From contig CAVVZJ010000008.1 in NCBI GenBank assembly GCA_963752755.1, positions 62,001 through 126,000 on the forward strand: a stretch of 64,000 nucleotides of DNA, in the 5' to 3' direction. The translations under genes were made by a program, and so were the position numbers. Below the pieces are notes generated by a model. That model was not told the origin of the DNA and made no database searches. It saw only the letters and a program-made list of their open reading frames with translations. The DNA comes from CAVVZJ01 sp963752755 (lineage in GTDB: Bacteria; Planctomycetota; Planctomycetia; Isosphaerales; Isosphaeraceae). Shown here piece by piece: positions 46,634 to 55,045 of this stretch (position 1 is its first letter; every line of letters begins with the position of its first letter).

Positions 46634-47085
46634 CGGCCCGACCGGGTATCATAGACGCGGACCTCGTACTCATCCCGGTTCGGCAGGTCGGTCGCGACGG
46701 CCAGAGTCGGCCTTGACGGCGACCAGGTCGCCGTCAAGGCCCCAACGTCGTGGCCCCGCTCGCCGGCCGCGGGAGCGGCTTCCTCGGCCTCGTAGGTCGC
46801 CACGTCAACCTCGATGGAGGAGCCGAGATGGATCTGCGGCTCGGCGACGTAGCGTCGGGGCAGATTCCGGTTGAGATCGATGACGATCATGGCCGGCCAC
46901 TGGCCGTGGAGGCCATCCCACGATCTCCGGTCGGCGAGCGGTGGTCGGAAGTGATCGCGCAGCGGCATGACAGGCCCCTCCTTTCGGTCCAGCGTAACCG
47001 AAGGTCCGCCGGCTTTCCCAGGTCGTCCGCGACGGCTGGCCGGGGCCCATCGCCCCCGCCCGGCCCCTCGCCAACGTCCTCCGGC

Positions 47086-47268
47086 TCAGAGACTGTCCCG
47101 AAAGTGATGCGTAGCCCGAGGAAACGGGGACTGGCTCCGAGGTCTTCCGAGGTGCCTGTCCCCGTTTCCTCGGGCGGAGCGGCCGGGTCAAGGGGACAGG
47201 CACCGGCCGAAGACGTCCGGAGCCAGTCCCCTTGACCCGGCCAAGCGGACTTTCGGGACAGTCTCTCA
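47086..47268. mobile_element. IS5-related miniature element (MITE) with two hairpins whose loops are complementary
   Basis: Terminal repeats GAGACTGTCCCGAAAGT (47089-47105) and its complement (47249-47265) are flanked by TCA on both sides (47086-47088, 47266-47268), as expected for IS5-type transposition. The nearby IS5 element has GAGGCTATCCCG ends. Inside are two stems: 47114-47130 with 47159-47175, and 47181-47197 with 47226-47242. The first loop (47131-47158) is nearly the reverse complement of the second (47198-47225), so loops can pair with each other or the whole can refold as one long stem. No coding capacity. Confidence 0.7.
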
Positions 47269-47269
47269 G

Positions 47270-48734
47270 TTCGACTGGTGCACTTTCTCGGCCCTATGCC
47301 GCTGAGGCGAGGGCCGAGTATAAGGTCTCTCGAATTGGGACGGGTAGTTTTTCGAGATCCGCCCCATTCTCAAGCTGTGCAAAAACACCCTCCGACCAGA
47401 TCCACCGCCGTACAACTGTCAGGGCGTCGGAGAACGTCACCCCCGTCTTGCCTGGCCACTCGATGCGCCCGATCCGGCGGTCCTCGGGCAAATTGTGGTA
47501 GAGCATCGCGACGATCGAGTACAGCCCGAACAGGCACGAGGTTTCACGCAGCACCGAGGCTCGGCACCACGGACGTACGCTCTCCACGTGGAGACACGAA
47601 TGGGCTTCCTGGAAGGTGGTTTCAATGTTCCATCTCCCTGTGTAATAACGGATCATCTGCTCGGTGCTGAGTCGGATGTCCGTGGTGTAGAGGTATTCGT
47701 CGCGATGCGTACCTTCGCGGTCACGCACGAAGACCCAGAGGATGGGGACCAGGCCCTCACCCGATTTGTACCAGTGACCCCGGCCGCCGCGGGTCTCGAC
47801 GCGGCGCGTGCCCCCGCCATACCAACCGACCGTGCGACGCTGGAATCGTCGGGCGGCCGAAACCGCCTCGCGTGGCTTGGGGAGCCGCTGTCCCTTGACT
47901 CGTGGGCGGCCGTTGCCGGTGTAAGGCGGAGGAGGCTCGAACAGGTTGGCCTCGGGATGGAGTTTGCTGACCAGGGCCAGCCGTCTGCGGTGGTGATGAC
48001 AGAACCGAGCCACCTCATGAGTGCCATAGGCCGAGTCGCCCACCAACACGAATCGGCGGTCGGGGAACCACCGGAGCATCAGCCGGAGCAACCGGATCAT
48101 GTGCTGGGCCGGCGTCCGGTGCCGACGGCGTTGGCGACGGTCGTTCTCCTCGGACTGATAGAGGGCGACCAGAACGGGCAACGCCCAGGGACGGTTGGCG
48201 AACGGGAAGCGGATGAGGACGGCGAGCACAACCCACTTGTGGCCGTACCTCCAGGCGGTAAAGGCATGCGAGGAACGAACCGGATCGCGATGCCGGGCCT
48301 TGCCATAGACATGAGGCCCGGGATGTCCGAAGACGGTGTCATCGCCGACCAGGACAACCGGGAGGTCCTCCGGGAGCAGGGTGAAGACCTGTCGGATCAG
48401 AGCGCAAGCCAGGCGGAGCAAGGACCAACGCGATTTGGAGAAGACGCGACGGTAGCTGGAACTATGTCCGGTCGCGAGCGTTCCGACGGTTCGGAGCAGG
48501 TTGGAGACCGTGCGAGGTCCGCGCGTGATGATGGCGGATCCGAGCAGGAGGAGAAATCGCTGAGAGGTGGGCTGCGAGAAGACGGGAGCGAAGGAAAGCA
48601 GTAACGGCAGGGCGTGATCCGGTAGAATCGACATGGCGTCCGTCCTCGGTCGGTTTCCTGAGAAGTCGGTTCAACTCCCCAGAGTACCGCCGAGGCGGAC
48701 CCAACTCAGACTCAGAAAAAGTGCACCAGTCGAG
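47270..48734 (-). mobile_element. Insertion sequence with a DDE transposase, between the MITE and IS5
   Basis: Terminal repeats TCGACTGGTGCACTTT (from 47271) and the complement (ending 48733) enclose one gene. The outer bases CTCAG occur on both sides (47265-47269 and 48735-48739) and may be the target duplication, though they also match the ends of the neighbouring elements. So the element appears to have entered a CTCAG site at the edge of another transposon. Confidence 0.75.
47294..48634 (-). CDS. DDE superfamily transposase (IS4/IS701-like)
   Basis: 446 residues. The first catalytic Asp is probably in LPVVLVGDDTVFGHPGPHVY, followed by SSHAFTAWRYGHKWVVLAVL. The second is in RRFVLVGDSAYGTHEVARFC, and Glu in RYYTGRWNIETTFQEAHSCL (Y-(2)-R-(3)-E-(6)-K-like signature). 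The frame is intact, so it may be functional. Exact IS family not assigned. Confidence 0.8.
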   Translation of the reverse strand: MSILPDHALPLLLSFAPVFSQPTSQRFLLLLGSAIITRGPRTVSNLLRTVGTLATGHSSSYRRVFSKSRWSLLRLACALIRQVFTLLPEDLPVVLVGDDTVFGHPGPHVYGKARHRDPVRSSHAFTAWRYGHKWVVLAVLIRFPFANRPWALPVLVALYQSEENDRRQRRRHRTPAQHMIRLLRLMLRWFPDRRFVLVGDSAYGTHEVARFCHHHRRRLALVSKLHPEANLFEPPPPYTGNGRPRVKGQRLPKPREAVSAARRFQRRTVGWYGGGTRRVETRGGRGHWYKSGEGLVPILWVFVRDREGTHRDEYLYTTDIRLSTEQMIRYYTGRWNIETTFQEAHSCLHVESVRPWCRASVLRETSCLFGLYSIVAMLYHNLPEDRRIGRIEWPGKTGVTFSDALTVVRRWIWSEGVFAQLENGADLEKLPVPIRETLYSALASAA

Positions 48735-48738
48735 CTCA

Positions 48739-49778
48739 GAGGCTATCCCGGAATTCGGGATGTTCGTAAACTCTTCATCACCAAGGAGATTCACAGGATA
48801 CACCGACGACGGAGCATACCCCGATGCGTAAGCCCTACCCCTCCGACCTGACCGACCAGCAGTGGGCGATCATCGAGCCCCTGATCCCGGTCCACAACGT
48901 GGGTCGGCCCCGGATCAACGACATGCGGGAGGTGCTCAACGCCATCTTCTACCTGAATCGGTCCGGGTGCCAGTGGGACATGCTCCCCCACGACCTGGCG
49001 GCCAGGAGCACCGTCTACAACCACTTCGCCCAGTGGCGGGACGACGGCACCTGGCAACGGATCAGGGACGCCCCGCGGCAACAGGTCCGTGTCGCCGGCG
49101 GTCACGACCCCAGCCCGAGCGTGGCCAGCATCGACAGCCAGACGGTCAAGGCGACCGAGGTCGCCGACTGCCGGGGGTACGACGGGGGCAAGAAGATCAC
49201 CGGGAGGAAGCGGCATATCCTCGTGGACAAGCTGGGGTTGCTGCTGGTCGTCGTGGTGTCGATGGCGTCGGCCGACGACGGCACCTTCGCCCCCAAGGTG
49301 CTCTCCCGGATGACCGCCGAGCACCGGACACGGCTGAGGAACATCTGGGCCGACGGGAAGTACCGCAACCACTCGCTCAACGCCTGGTTGATCGAGGCCA
49401 AAGCGGGGTACGAGATCGAGGTGGTCGGGCGTCCGAAGGGGAGTGTCGGGTTCGTGGAACAGCCACAGCGGTACGTGGTGGAGCGGACGTTCGCCTGGAT
49501 CGGCCGATACCGGCGGCACAGCCGGGACTACGAGCGGTTCACGAGGTCGAGTGAGGCGATGGTCAAGGTCAGCTCGGTTCATCGCATGCTCAGGCTATTG
49601 AAAAAGGATGAATCGATGAAGCCCATCCCGTTCAAATACCGGGAATCACAGGGAATAATTACGGGATAGCCTCTCAGCTCGGTTCATCGCATGCTCAGGC
49701 TATTGAAAAAGGATGAATCGATGAAGCCCATCCCGTTCAAATACCGGGAATCACAGGGAATAATTACGGGATAGCCTC
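48739..49778 (+). mobile_element. IS5-family insertion sequence with a 105-bp terminal tandem duplication
   Basis: The left end GAGGCTATCCCG (48739-48750) and right end CGGGATAGCCTC (ending 49778, and again at 49673) are bordered by TCA (48736-48738, 49779-49781; also 49674-49676). The last 105 bases, including the right inverted repeat, are present twice in tandem (49570-49674 and 49675-49779). The element ends exactly at the stop codon of the sulfotransferase gene, which keeps its TGA through the TCA duplication. Confidence 0.85.
48824..49669 (+). CDS. IS5-family transposase
   Basis: 281 residues. The N-terminal part MRKPYPSDLTDQQWAIIEPL and NAIFYLNRSGCQWDMLPHDL is typical of IS5. Catalytic residues: Asp in SVASIDSQTVKATE, Asp in LRNIWADGKYRNH, Glu in RYVVERTFAWIGRYRRHSRD (the Y-x2-R-x3-E-like end). 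The frame is intact. Ribosome-binding context is weak. Stop 49669 lies in the first copy of the duplicated end. Confidence 0.9.
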   Translation: MRKPYPSDLTDQQWAIIEPLIPVHNVGRPRINDMREVLNAIFYLNRSGCQWDMLPHDLAARSTVYNHFAQWRDDGTWQRIRDAPRQQVRVAGGHDPSPSVASIDSQTVKATEVADCRGYDGGKKITGRKRHILVDKLGLLLVVVVSMASADDGTFAPKVLSRMTAEHRTRLRNIWADGKYRNHSLNAWLIEAKAGYEIEVVGRPKGSVGFVEQPQRYVVERTFAWIGRYRRHSRDYERFTRSSEAMVKVSSVHRMLRLLKKDESMKPIPFKYRESQGIITG

Positions 49779-49779
49779 T
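49570..49779. repeat. 105-base perfect tandem duplication
   Basis: Unit 49570-49674 is repeated exactly as 49675-49779, starting CAGCTCGGTTCATCGC and ending GGGATAGCCTCT. It contains the 3' end of the IS5 transposase and the right inverted repeat. It is either a slippage or aborted-transposition product, or an assembly error across the repeat. Confidence 0.9.
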
Positions 49780-50675
49780 CAGTGCGCCAGGGTCGAGGCG
49801 CCGGCCGGGGCGTAGCCCCAGCGGGGCAGTTCCTCGGCCAGGGACGTCTCGAGCAGCTCGGCCTGGCGGGCGGTGAGATGCCGGCGCCACTTGTCGTTGG
49901 CGCTGCGGAGCCCGAACCCCTCGATGATCCGGCGGAACCGGGGCGAGAAGTCCAGCTCGCAGAAGTCCAGGGCCCGCTGGAAGACCCCGATCGGATCGGC
50001 GGTCAGATCCTCGTAGCGGATTTCCTGATAACGGGCCGGATCGACCGCGTTGCGGGTCTCCGCGTAGGAGGCCATCAGGATCTTCCAGTGGATCGCCGCC
50101 AGCACGACGAACGAGCGGTCGGAACGCTCCCACTCCTCGGCGTGCTCGGGCGACAGGTCGCCCCAGCGCCACTGGCGCGGGCCGAGCCAGCCGCGCCAGA
50201 ACTCGACGTCGAGCAGCGAGTTGGCCACGGCCCGGCCGTCGCGGACGATGTGGACGAACCGGGCGTCGGGGAAGATCTGGGACAGGTAGCCGACCCGGGG
50301 CCAGCCCGTCAACTTCACCAGCCACCGCGGCCGACGCCGGGTCAGCCGCTCACCGACCGCCGCCACCAGCCGACGCGCCTGCTCCGGCCGCACGTCGTCG
50401 GCCCGCAGGTCGCGGCAGACCTCGCTGAAGCCGGGGATGTGGTGCTCCCAGAACTCCCAGCACTCCGACGGCCAGAGCAACCGCGCCATCACCCGGCCCG
50501 TGGGGTCGCCATCCGCCAGCCGCAAGCCCCAACGGTGCCAGCCGGCCGACCCCGGAAACCGCCGGCTGCCTTCGTGGAGGAAGTTCACCCGCTCGTGATG
50601 GGTGAAGATCCGATGAAACACGGTCGAGCCGCTACGGCCCGTCCCGATGAGGAAGATCGGCCGGTCAGGTTTCAT
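49779..50675 (-). CDS. Sulfotransferase family protein
   Basis: 298 residues from ATG 50675, with AAGGA 7 bases upstream. It transfers sulfate from PAPS to a sugar or other acceptor. The 5'-phosphosulfate loop is FLIGTGRSGSTVFHRIF (about residues 8-24). The 3'-phosphate region is FVHIVRDGRAVANSLLDVEF, and RYEDLTADP is the usual downstream motif. The frame is intact and the product is complete despite the IS5 insertion at its stop codon. It may sulfate the surface polysaccharide, though it is separated from that locus by the IS cluster. Confidence 0.85.
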   Translation of the reverse strand: MKPDRPIFLIGTGRSGSTVFHRIFTHHERVNFLHEGSRRFPGSAGWHRWGLRLADGDPTGRVMARLLWPSECWEFWEHHIPGFSEVCRDLRADDVRPEQARRLVAAVGERLTRRRPRWLVKLTGWPRVGYLSQIFPDARFVHIVRDGRAVANSLLDVEFWRGWLGPRQWRWGDLSPEHAEEWERSDRSFVVLAAIHWKILMASYAETRNAVDPARYQEIRYEDLTADPIGVFQRALDFCELDFSPRFRRIIEGFGLRSANDKWRRHLTARQAELLETSLAEELPRWGYAPAGASTLAH

Positions 50676-50752
50676 TTTGGTCCTTGTCTCCACCCGACAT
50701 CGGGCAACTCAAAGTTGATTTGACCACCATCGTCTTGATCCGATTGAGGCCC

Positions 50753-50786
50753 CCGTGAGCCGGTGATCCGGTCGTCCGGCTCACGG
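50753..50786. terminator. Stem-loop between histidine phosphatase and sulfotransferase genes
   Basis: CCGTGAGCCGG and CCGGCTCACGG form a perfect 11-base stem around a 12-base loop. It lies downstream of the phosphatase remnant and upstream of the sulfotransferase gene on the same strand. It could end transcription of the former, but there is no strong T-run. Confidence 0.45.
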
Positions 50787-50906
50787 CTGCCCTCGGGCAT
50801 AGCAATTCTTGTTCCGTTTGATTCGAAAAGACCCGCGACGTCGTAAATCCGAAGCTCTGGTCCCGACCCGGCCTTCACCAGCTTGCCCCTTTCCCGCGCA
50901 CGCCCC

Positions 50907-51338
50907 CTACGGCGCCGGCGGCGGCCCGGCGGTCTCGACCCCTTCCAGGTGCAGGCAGGCGTTGAGCATGACAAGTCGCGCCCGGCCGTCGGCTTCATAT
51001 TCAAGGAGGCTGATCCCTCCGTTGGCCTGGCGGATCGAGCGCGCCTTCGCGATCGGCAACCCGAGCGGACCGGCGAGGCAGGCCCGATTGACGACGTTGT
51101 GGCCGACGACCGCGATCCGCCCCCCCGGGTGGGCCGCGGCCAGCCGTTCGAGGGCCAGCCCGGCGCGTCGGGCGACATCGAGGAACGACTCGCCCCCAGG
51201 GTAGGGGACCGCCCCCGGATCGTCGTGGAACCGCCCGTACGCGACCGGCTCCCGCTCCCGCGCCTCGTCCCAGGTCAAGCCTTCCCAGCGCCCGACGTCC
51301 GCCTCAATCAACGCCTCCACCGCGACCGGCTCCAGGCC
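50907..51338 (-). pseudogene. Histidine phosphatase family remnant (N-terminal catalytic part missing)
   Basis: The remaining part has EADVGRWEGLTWDEARERE, PYPGGESFLDVARRAGLALE and AVVGHNVVNRACLAGPLGLP (the second catalytic His in VGHN), all typical of phosphoglycerate-mutase-like phosphatases. The N-terminal about 55 residues with the RHG motif are absent: the frame meets a TGA at the edge of the inverted-repeat element at 51335. So the phosphohistidine residue is gone and the product should be inactive. It lies divergent to the heptose genes. Confidence 0.65.
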
Positions 51339-51490
51339 CTGCGGGCTGGGTCATTGGTCATTGGTCATCCAGTCTGGGGTTATGTGGGGGAGCGGTCAAT
51401 TACAGTCCCGCAGACCGAACAAGCCCAACAGCCGGCGGGCGACCTTGATCCTCACAATGACCAATGATCAATGACCCAGCCCGCAGGGCC
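51335..51490. mobile_element. 156-base element with 33-base inverted repeats (MITE-like)
   Basis: Left arm 51335-51368 begins GGCCCTGCGGGCTGGGTCAT and contains TCATTGGTCATTGGTCA. Right arm 51458-51490 is its reverse complement with one difference. The 89-base centre has no coding capacity. It cuts the 5' end of the histidine phosphatase gene and lies 90 bases upstream of gmhA. No clear target duplication is visible, so it could also be a large stem-loop left by rearrangement. Confidence 0.6.
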
Positions 51491-51579
51491 GAAGCCGGCG
51501 TTGTCAGGATCATCGTTGGCCCGTATCATCACAAGGGTTCCGCCGCGCCTGGCGGGACGGAAACAGGGGAGGCCGTCGG

Positions 51580-52191
51580 ATGCTCGGCGTGACGCTCGGG
51601 ATCGGTCCTTACCTGCAACGGGTCCACGCGGCGATCGCCGACCTCGACCCGAAGCAGGTCGAGAACCTCAGCGACCTGATCGAGCGCGCCTGGCGCGACG
51701 GCCGGTTCGTCTTCATCATCGGCAACGGCGGCTCCGGGGCCAACGCCTCGCACCTCTGCGAGGACCTGGCCAAGTGCACCCTCCGCGACTTCGAACGCCA
51801 GCGCCGGTTGAAGGTCCTGAGCCTGACCGACAACACTCCCTGGATCATGGCCGTCGCCAACGACCTCAACTACGACGGCATCTTCCTCGAACAGCTCAAG
51901 AACCTCGCCTCGCCCGGCGACCTCCTGCTCGCGATCTCCGGCTCGGGCAACAGCCCGAACATCGTCAAGGCCGTCGCGTGGGCCGAGGCGAACGGGTTGG
52001 AGACCGTCGGCATCACCGGCTTCTCCGGCGGCCGGCTCAAGCAGCTCGCCCGCCACAACCTCCACGTCGGCATCGACGACATGGGCGTCGTCGAGTCCCT
52101 GCACCTGACCGTCTTCCACTGGGTCATCGACGACCTCAACCGCCGCTTCGCCGCCGACGTCGAGGCCCGGGCCCCCGCGCCGTCCGCATGA
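51580..52191 (+). CDS. gmhA: Sedoheptulose-7-phosphate isomerase-like SIS protein
   Basis: 203 residues. A SIS-domain isomerase that makes D-glycero-manno-heptose 7-phosphate, the first ADP-heptose step. Motifs: VFIIGNGGSGANASHLCEDL (phosphosugar site), SLTDNTPWIMAVANDLNYDG, LLLAISGSGNSPNIVKAVAW and VGIDDMGVVESLHLTVFHWV (catalytic Glu and His near the end). It is followed by hldD and hldE on the same strand, which supports the assignment. Confidence 0.85.
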   Translation: MLGVTLGIGPYLQRVHAAIADLDPKQVENLSDLIERAWRDGRFVFIIGNGGSGANASHLCEDLAKCTLRDFERQRRLKVLSLTDNTPWIMAVANDLNYDGIFLEQLKNLASPGDLLLAISGSGNSPNIVKAVAWAEANGLETVGITGFSGGRLKQLARHNLHVGIDDMGVVESLHLTVFHWVIDDLNRRFAADVEARAPAPSA

Positions 52192-52250
52192 TCACATCAT
52201 ATCAAAATTTCAAAAATAGCCTGATCCAGGGAAGGAGAGGGACCGGCCCC

Positions 52251-53195
52251 ATGCAGATCGTCACCGGCGCCGCCGGCTTCGTCGGCAGCAACCTCGTCCG
52301 GGCCCTGAACGACCGGGGCGTCCGCGACGTGCTCGCCGTGGACGACCTCACCCACGGCGACAAGTTCCGCAACCTGGCCGACTGCCAGCTCGCCGACTAC
52401 CTCGACCACGCCGAGTTCCGCGACCTGATCCGCCGCGGCGCCTTCAATCCCAAGGTCGAGGCCCTCTTCCATCAAGGCGCCTGCGCCGACACGACCGAGT
52501 CGGACGGCCGCTACATGATGGATAATAATTATGCGTTCTCCAAGGAACTCCTTCACTGGAGCCTGGAGCGCCGGGCCCCCTTCGTCTATGCCTCCAGCGC
52601 CTCGGTCTATGGCCTCTCCCGCGTCTGCGCCGAGGACCCGGAATCCGAGGGGCCGCTGAACGTCTATGCCTTCTCCAAGCTCCAGTTCGACCGCTACGTC
52701 CGCGCCTTGCCCGAGCCCGCCAGCACGGTCGTCGGCCTCCGCTACTTCAACGTCTATGGCCCTCGCGAGGGCCACAAGGGGCGGATGGCCTCGATGGTCT
52801 GGCAATTGTATCAGCAACTGAAGAATGACGGCGTCGCCCGACTCTTCGAGGGGACCGACGGCTTCGAGCCTGGCGAGCAGCGCCGGGACTTCGTGGCCGT
52901 CGGCGACGTCGTGGCCGTCAACCGCTTCTTCGCCGAGGGGCCGACCCGCCGCGGCGTCTTCAACGTCGGCACCGGCGAGGCCCGCGGCTTCAACGCCATC
53001 GCCCGCATCCTGATCGACCGCCTCGGCCGGGGCGAGATCCGCTATGTCCCCTTCCCGGACTCCCTCCGGGGCAAGTACCAGAGCTTCACCCAGGCCGACG
53101 TCACCCGCCTCCGGGCCGCCGGCTACGACCGGCCCTTCGCCACCCTGGAGGAGGGCATCGACGCCATGATCGCCCACGATACCACGACGGCATGA
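52251..53195 (+). CDS. hldD: ADP-L-glycero-D-manno-heptose 6-epimerase
   Basis: 314 residues from ATG 52251 with a strong ribosome-binding site (GAAGGAGAGGG). Converts ADP-D-glycero- to ADP-L-glycero-manno-heptose using NADP. Motifs: MQIVTGAAGFVGSNLVRALN (Rossmann), FHQGACADTTESDGRYMMDN (HldD signature), FVYASSASVYG, YAFSKLQFDRY (YxxxK) and LRYFNVYGPREGHKGRMASM. All key residues are present and the frame is intact. The short AT-rich spacer (52192-52250) separates it from gmhA. Confidence 0.92.
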   Translation: MQIVTGAAGFVGSNLVRALNDRGVRDVLAVDDLTHGDKFRNLADCQLADYLDHAEFRDLIRRGAFNPKVEALFHQGACADTTESDGRYMMDNNYAFSKELLHWSLERRAPFVYASSASVYGLSRVCAEDPESEGPLNVYAFSKLQFDRYVRALPEPASTVVGLRYFNVYGPREGHKGRMASMVWQLYQQLKNDGVARLFEGTDGFEPGEQRRDFVAVGDVVAVNRFFAEGPTRRGVFNVGTGEARGFNAIARILIDRLGRGEIRYVPFPDSLRGKYQSFTQADVTRLRAAGYDRPFATLEEGIDAMIAHDTTTA

Positions 53196-53263
53196 CGCTT
53201 GCAGGGCAACGGGGCGGCATGCCAGGGATCAAAGATCCACGATCGGATGAAACGAGGATGTTG

Positions 53264-54749
53264 ATGAACGGTGCCCCGTCGAGATTAGAGGGTCTGGTCC
53301 GCTCCCTGCGACCGTGCCGGGTCGCGGTCATCGGCGACGTGATGCTCGACCGCTACGTCAAGGGCCGCGCCGACCGCCTCAGCCCCGAGGCGCCGATCCA
53401 GGTCCTGGAGGTGGACGACGAGTACCAGATGCCCGGCGGCGCCGCCAACGTCGCCATGAAGGCCGCCGAGCTGGGAGCCTCCGTGCGCATGGTCGGCCTC
53501 GTCGGTGCCGATGGCGCGGCCGACGAGCTTCGCGACCTGCTCACCTCCCGACCCGGCCTCGCCGACTCGTTGATCCCCGACCCGTCCCGCCGCACGACCG
53601 AGAAGACCCGCTTCGTCGCCCACAACCAGCAGCTCCTCCGCGTCGATCGCGAACGCCGCGCCGCGCCCAGCGGGGCCGTCCTCGACCGCCTCGCCGCCGC
53701 CGCCCGCGCCGCCGCCGCCGAGGCCGACGCCGTGATCCTCGAAGACTACGGCAAAGGGGTCCTCAACCCCGAGGTCATCGCCGCCGCCTTGGACGGCGCC
53801 CGCCAGAGCGGGGCGCCCGTCGTCGTCGATCCGAACGGCCGCGACTACCGACGCTACGCCGGCGCCACCGTGTTGACCCCCAACCTCCGCGAGACCGAGG
53901 TCGCCGCCGAGCTTTCCATCGGCGGCCCCGACGACCTCGAAGCCGCCGCCCGCAAGCTCGTCGAGCAGACCGGGGCCGCCCTGGCCGTCACCCGCGACGC
54001 CGAGGGCATCTCCCTCTTCCGCGACCTCGCCGGCCGTCTCGACCACACCCCCATCCCGACCGTCCCCGTGGCCGTCTTCGACGTCACCGGCGCCGGCGAC
54101 GCCGTGGCCGCCGGCCTGGCGATCGCCCTGGCCTCCGGCGTGGAGATGGCCGACGCCTGCGCATCTGGCGAACCTCGCCGGCCGCGCCGTCGTCCGCCAG
54201 TTCGGCGTCGGCACGATCTCGATCGGCCACCTCCTCGCCGAGGCCCGCGGCGACGGCGACGGCCGCGCCGCCAAGGTCGCCGACCGTTCCTTCGCCGCCC
54301 AGAAGGCCCGCGAGGTCCAGCAAGGCGGCGGCCGGGTCGTCTTCACCAACGGCTGCTTCGACATCCTCCACTACGGCCACGCCCACCTCCTGCAGTTCGC
54401 CCGCGGCCAGGGCGACTTCCTGATCCTCGGCCTGAACACCGACGCCTCCGTCCGCCGCTTCAAGGGCCCCGACCGCCCCCTCGTCCCCGAGGACCAGCGC
54501 TCCTACATGCTCTCCCTTTACCCGTTCGTCGATCTGATCGTCCTCTTCGACGAGGACACCCCGATGAACCTCATCGAGTCGATCCGCCCCGACGTCCTCG
54601 TCAAAGGGGGCGACTACACCCCCGAGACCGTCGTCGGCCGCGACCTCGTCGAGTCCCTCGGCGGCCGCGTCGCCATCTGCCCCCGCCTCGAAGGCTTCAG
54701 CACCACCGACATCGTCCGCAAGATCCAGGACCAGCGCCGTGCCGGCTGA
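53264..54749 (+). CDS. hldE: Bifunctional heptose-7-phosphate kinase/heptose-1-phosphate adenylyltransferase (one frameshift)
   Basis: The N-terminal PfkB-type kinase domain reads VAVIGDVMLDRYVKGRADRL, PGGAANVAMKAAELGASVRM, VVDPNGRDYRRYAGATVLTP and FDVTGAGDAVAAGLAIAL (anion hole and catalytic Asp). After a one-base frameshift near 54165 it continues with NLAGRAVVRQFGVGTIS and the nucleotidyltransferase domain VVFTNGCFDILHYGHAHLL (HxGH), LGLNTDASVRRFKGPDRPL and DVLVKGGDYTPETVVGRDL. Full length is about 495 residues, as expected. The start is ATG 53264 with GAGG 6 bases before it; ATG 53258 is possible. Confidence 0.85.
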
Positions 54750-55045
54750 GAAGGCCGGACAAGTGCTATATTAAAAGTAGCAAACGACCGTGTGGGCCGG
54801 CCCCGCCAACGCCGCCCACCGTAGGGTGCGTCCAGTCCTCGACGACGCACCCTCGGAAGCTCATTGGATCGTGAGGGGAAATCGGCGTCTTTTATTGGAC
54901 GAAAAAATGAACTAACATCGATTTCCTTCTCGCCGGAACGACTGGGGGCGAAGACGACCCCAGCTACCCGCCGCCGCCCTTGACTTATCGCGTTTTGCGA
55001 TTATTCTTCTCCCGGGAGCCGACGACCGGGGGCGATGGGTCTGGC
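54750..55045. other. Intergenic region between hldE and higB
   Basis: Contains a hairpin-forming stretch AGGGTGCGTCCAG with GACGACGCACCCT (54824-54853), probably a terminator or small repeat after hldE, and the left 33-base direct repeat at 54894-54926. It is less GC-rich than its flanks. No gene seen. Confidence 0.5.
54894..54926. repeat. Direct repeat flanking higBA, left copy
   Basis: The sequence begins ATTGGACGAAAAAA and ends ATCGATTTCC. A near-identical copy (ATTGGACGAAAAAA, then GAACTGACACTGATTTCC) lies at 55931-55962, just after higA. The pair brackets the toxin-antitoxin genes. Confidence 0.75.

Larger units (their letters stand above)
44938..46968 (-). pseudogene. DUF4058 family gene split by an ISAs1-type element
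   Basis: The N-terminal half (46968 to about 46634) reads MPLRDHFRPPLADRRSWDGL, PAMIVIDLNRNLPRRYVAEP and DEYEVRVYDTRSGR. The C-terminal half (45337 to 44938) reads RRLVAAVELVSPANKDRPEH and IQDRVCVAIVDPVTTRTANL. Removing the insertion and one copy of its 8-base duplication (TCGGGCCG on the minus strand) rejoins TRSG-RRLVAAVE in frame, so the gene was intact before insertion. DUF4058 proteins are common in planctomycetes and have no established function; the core may be a nuclease-like fold. Confidence 0.85.
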
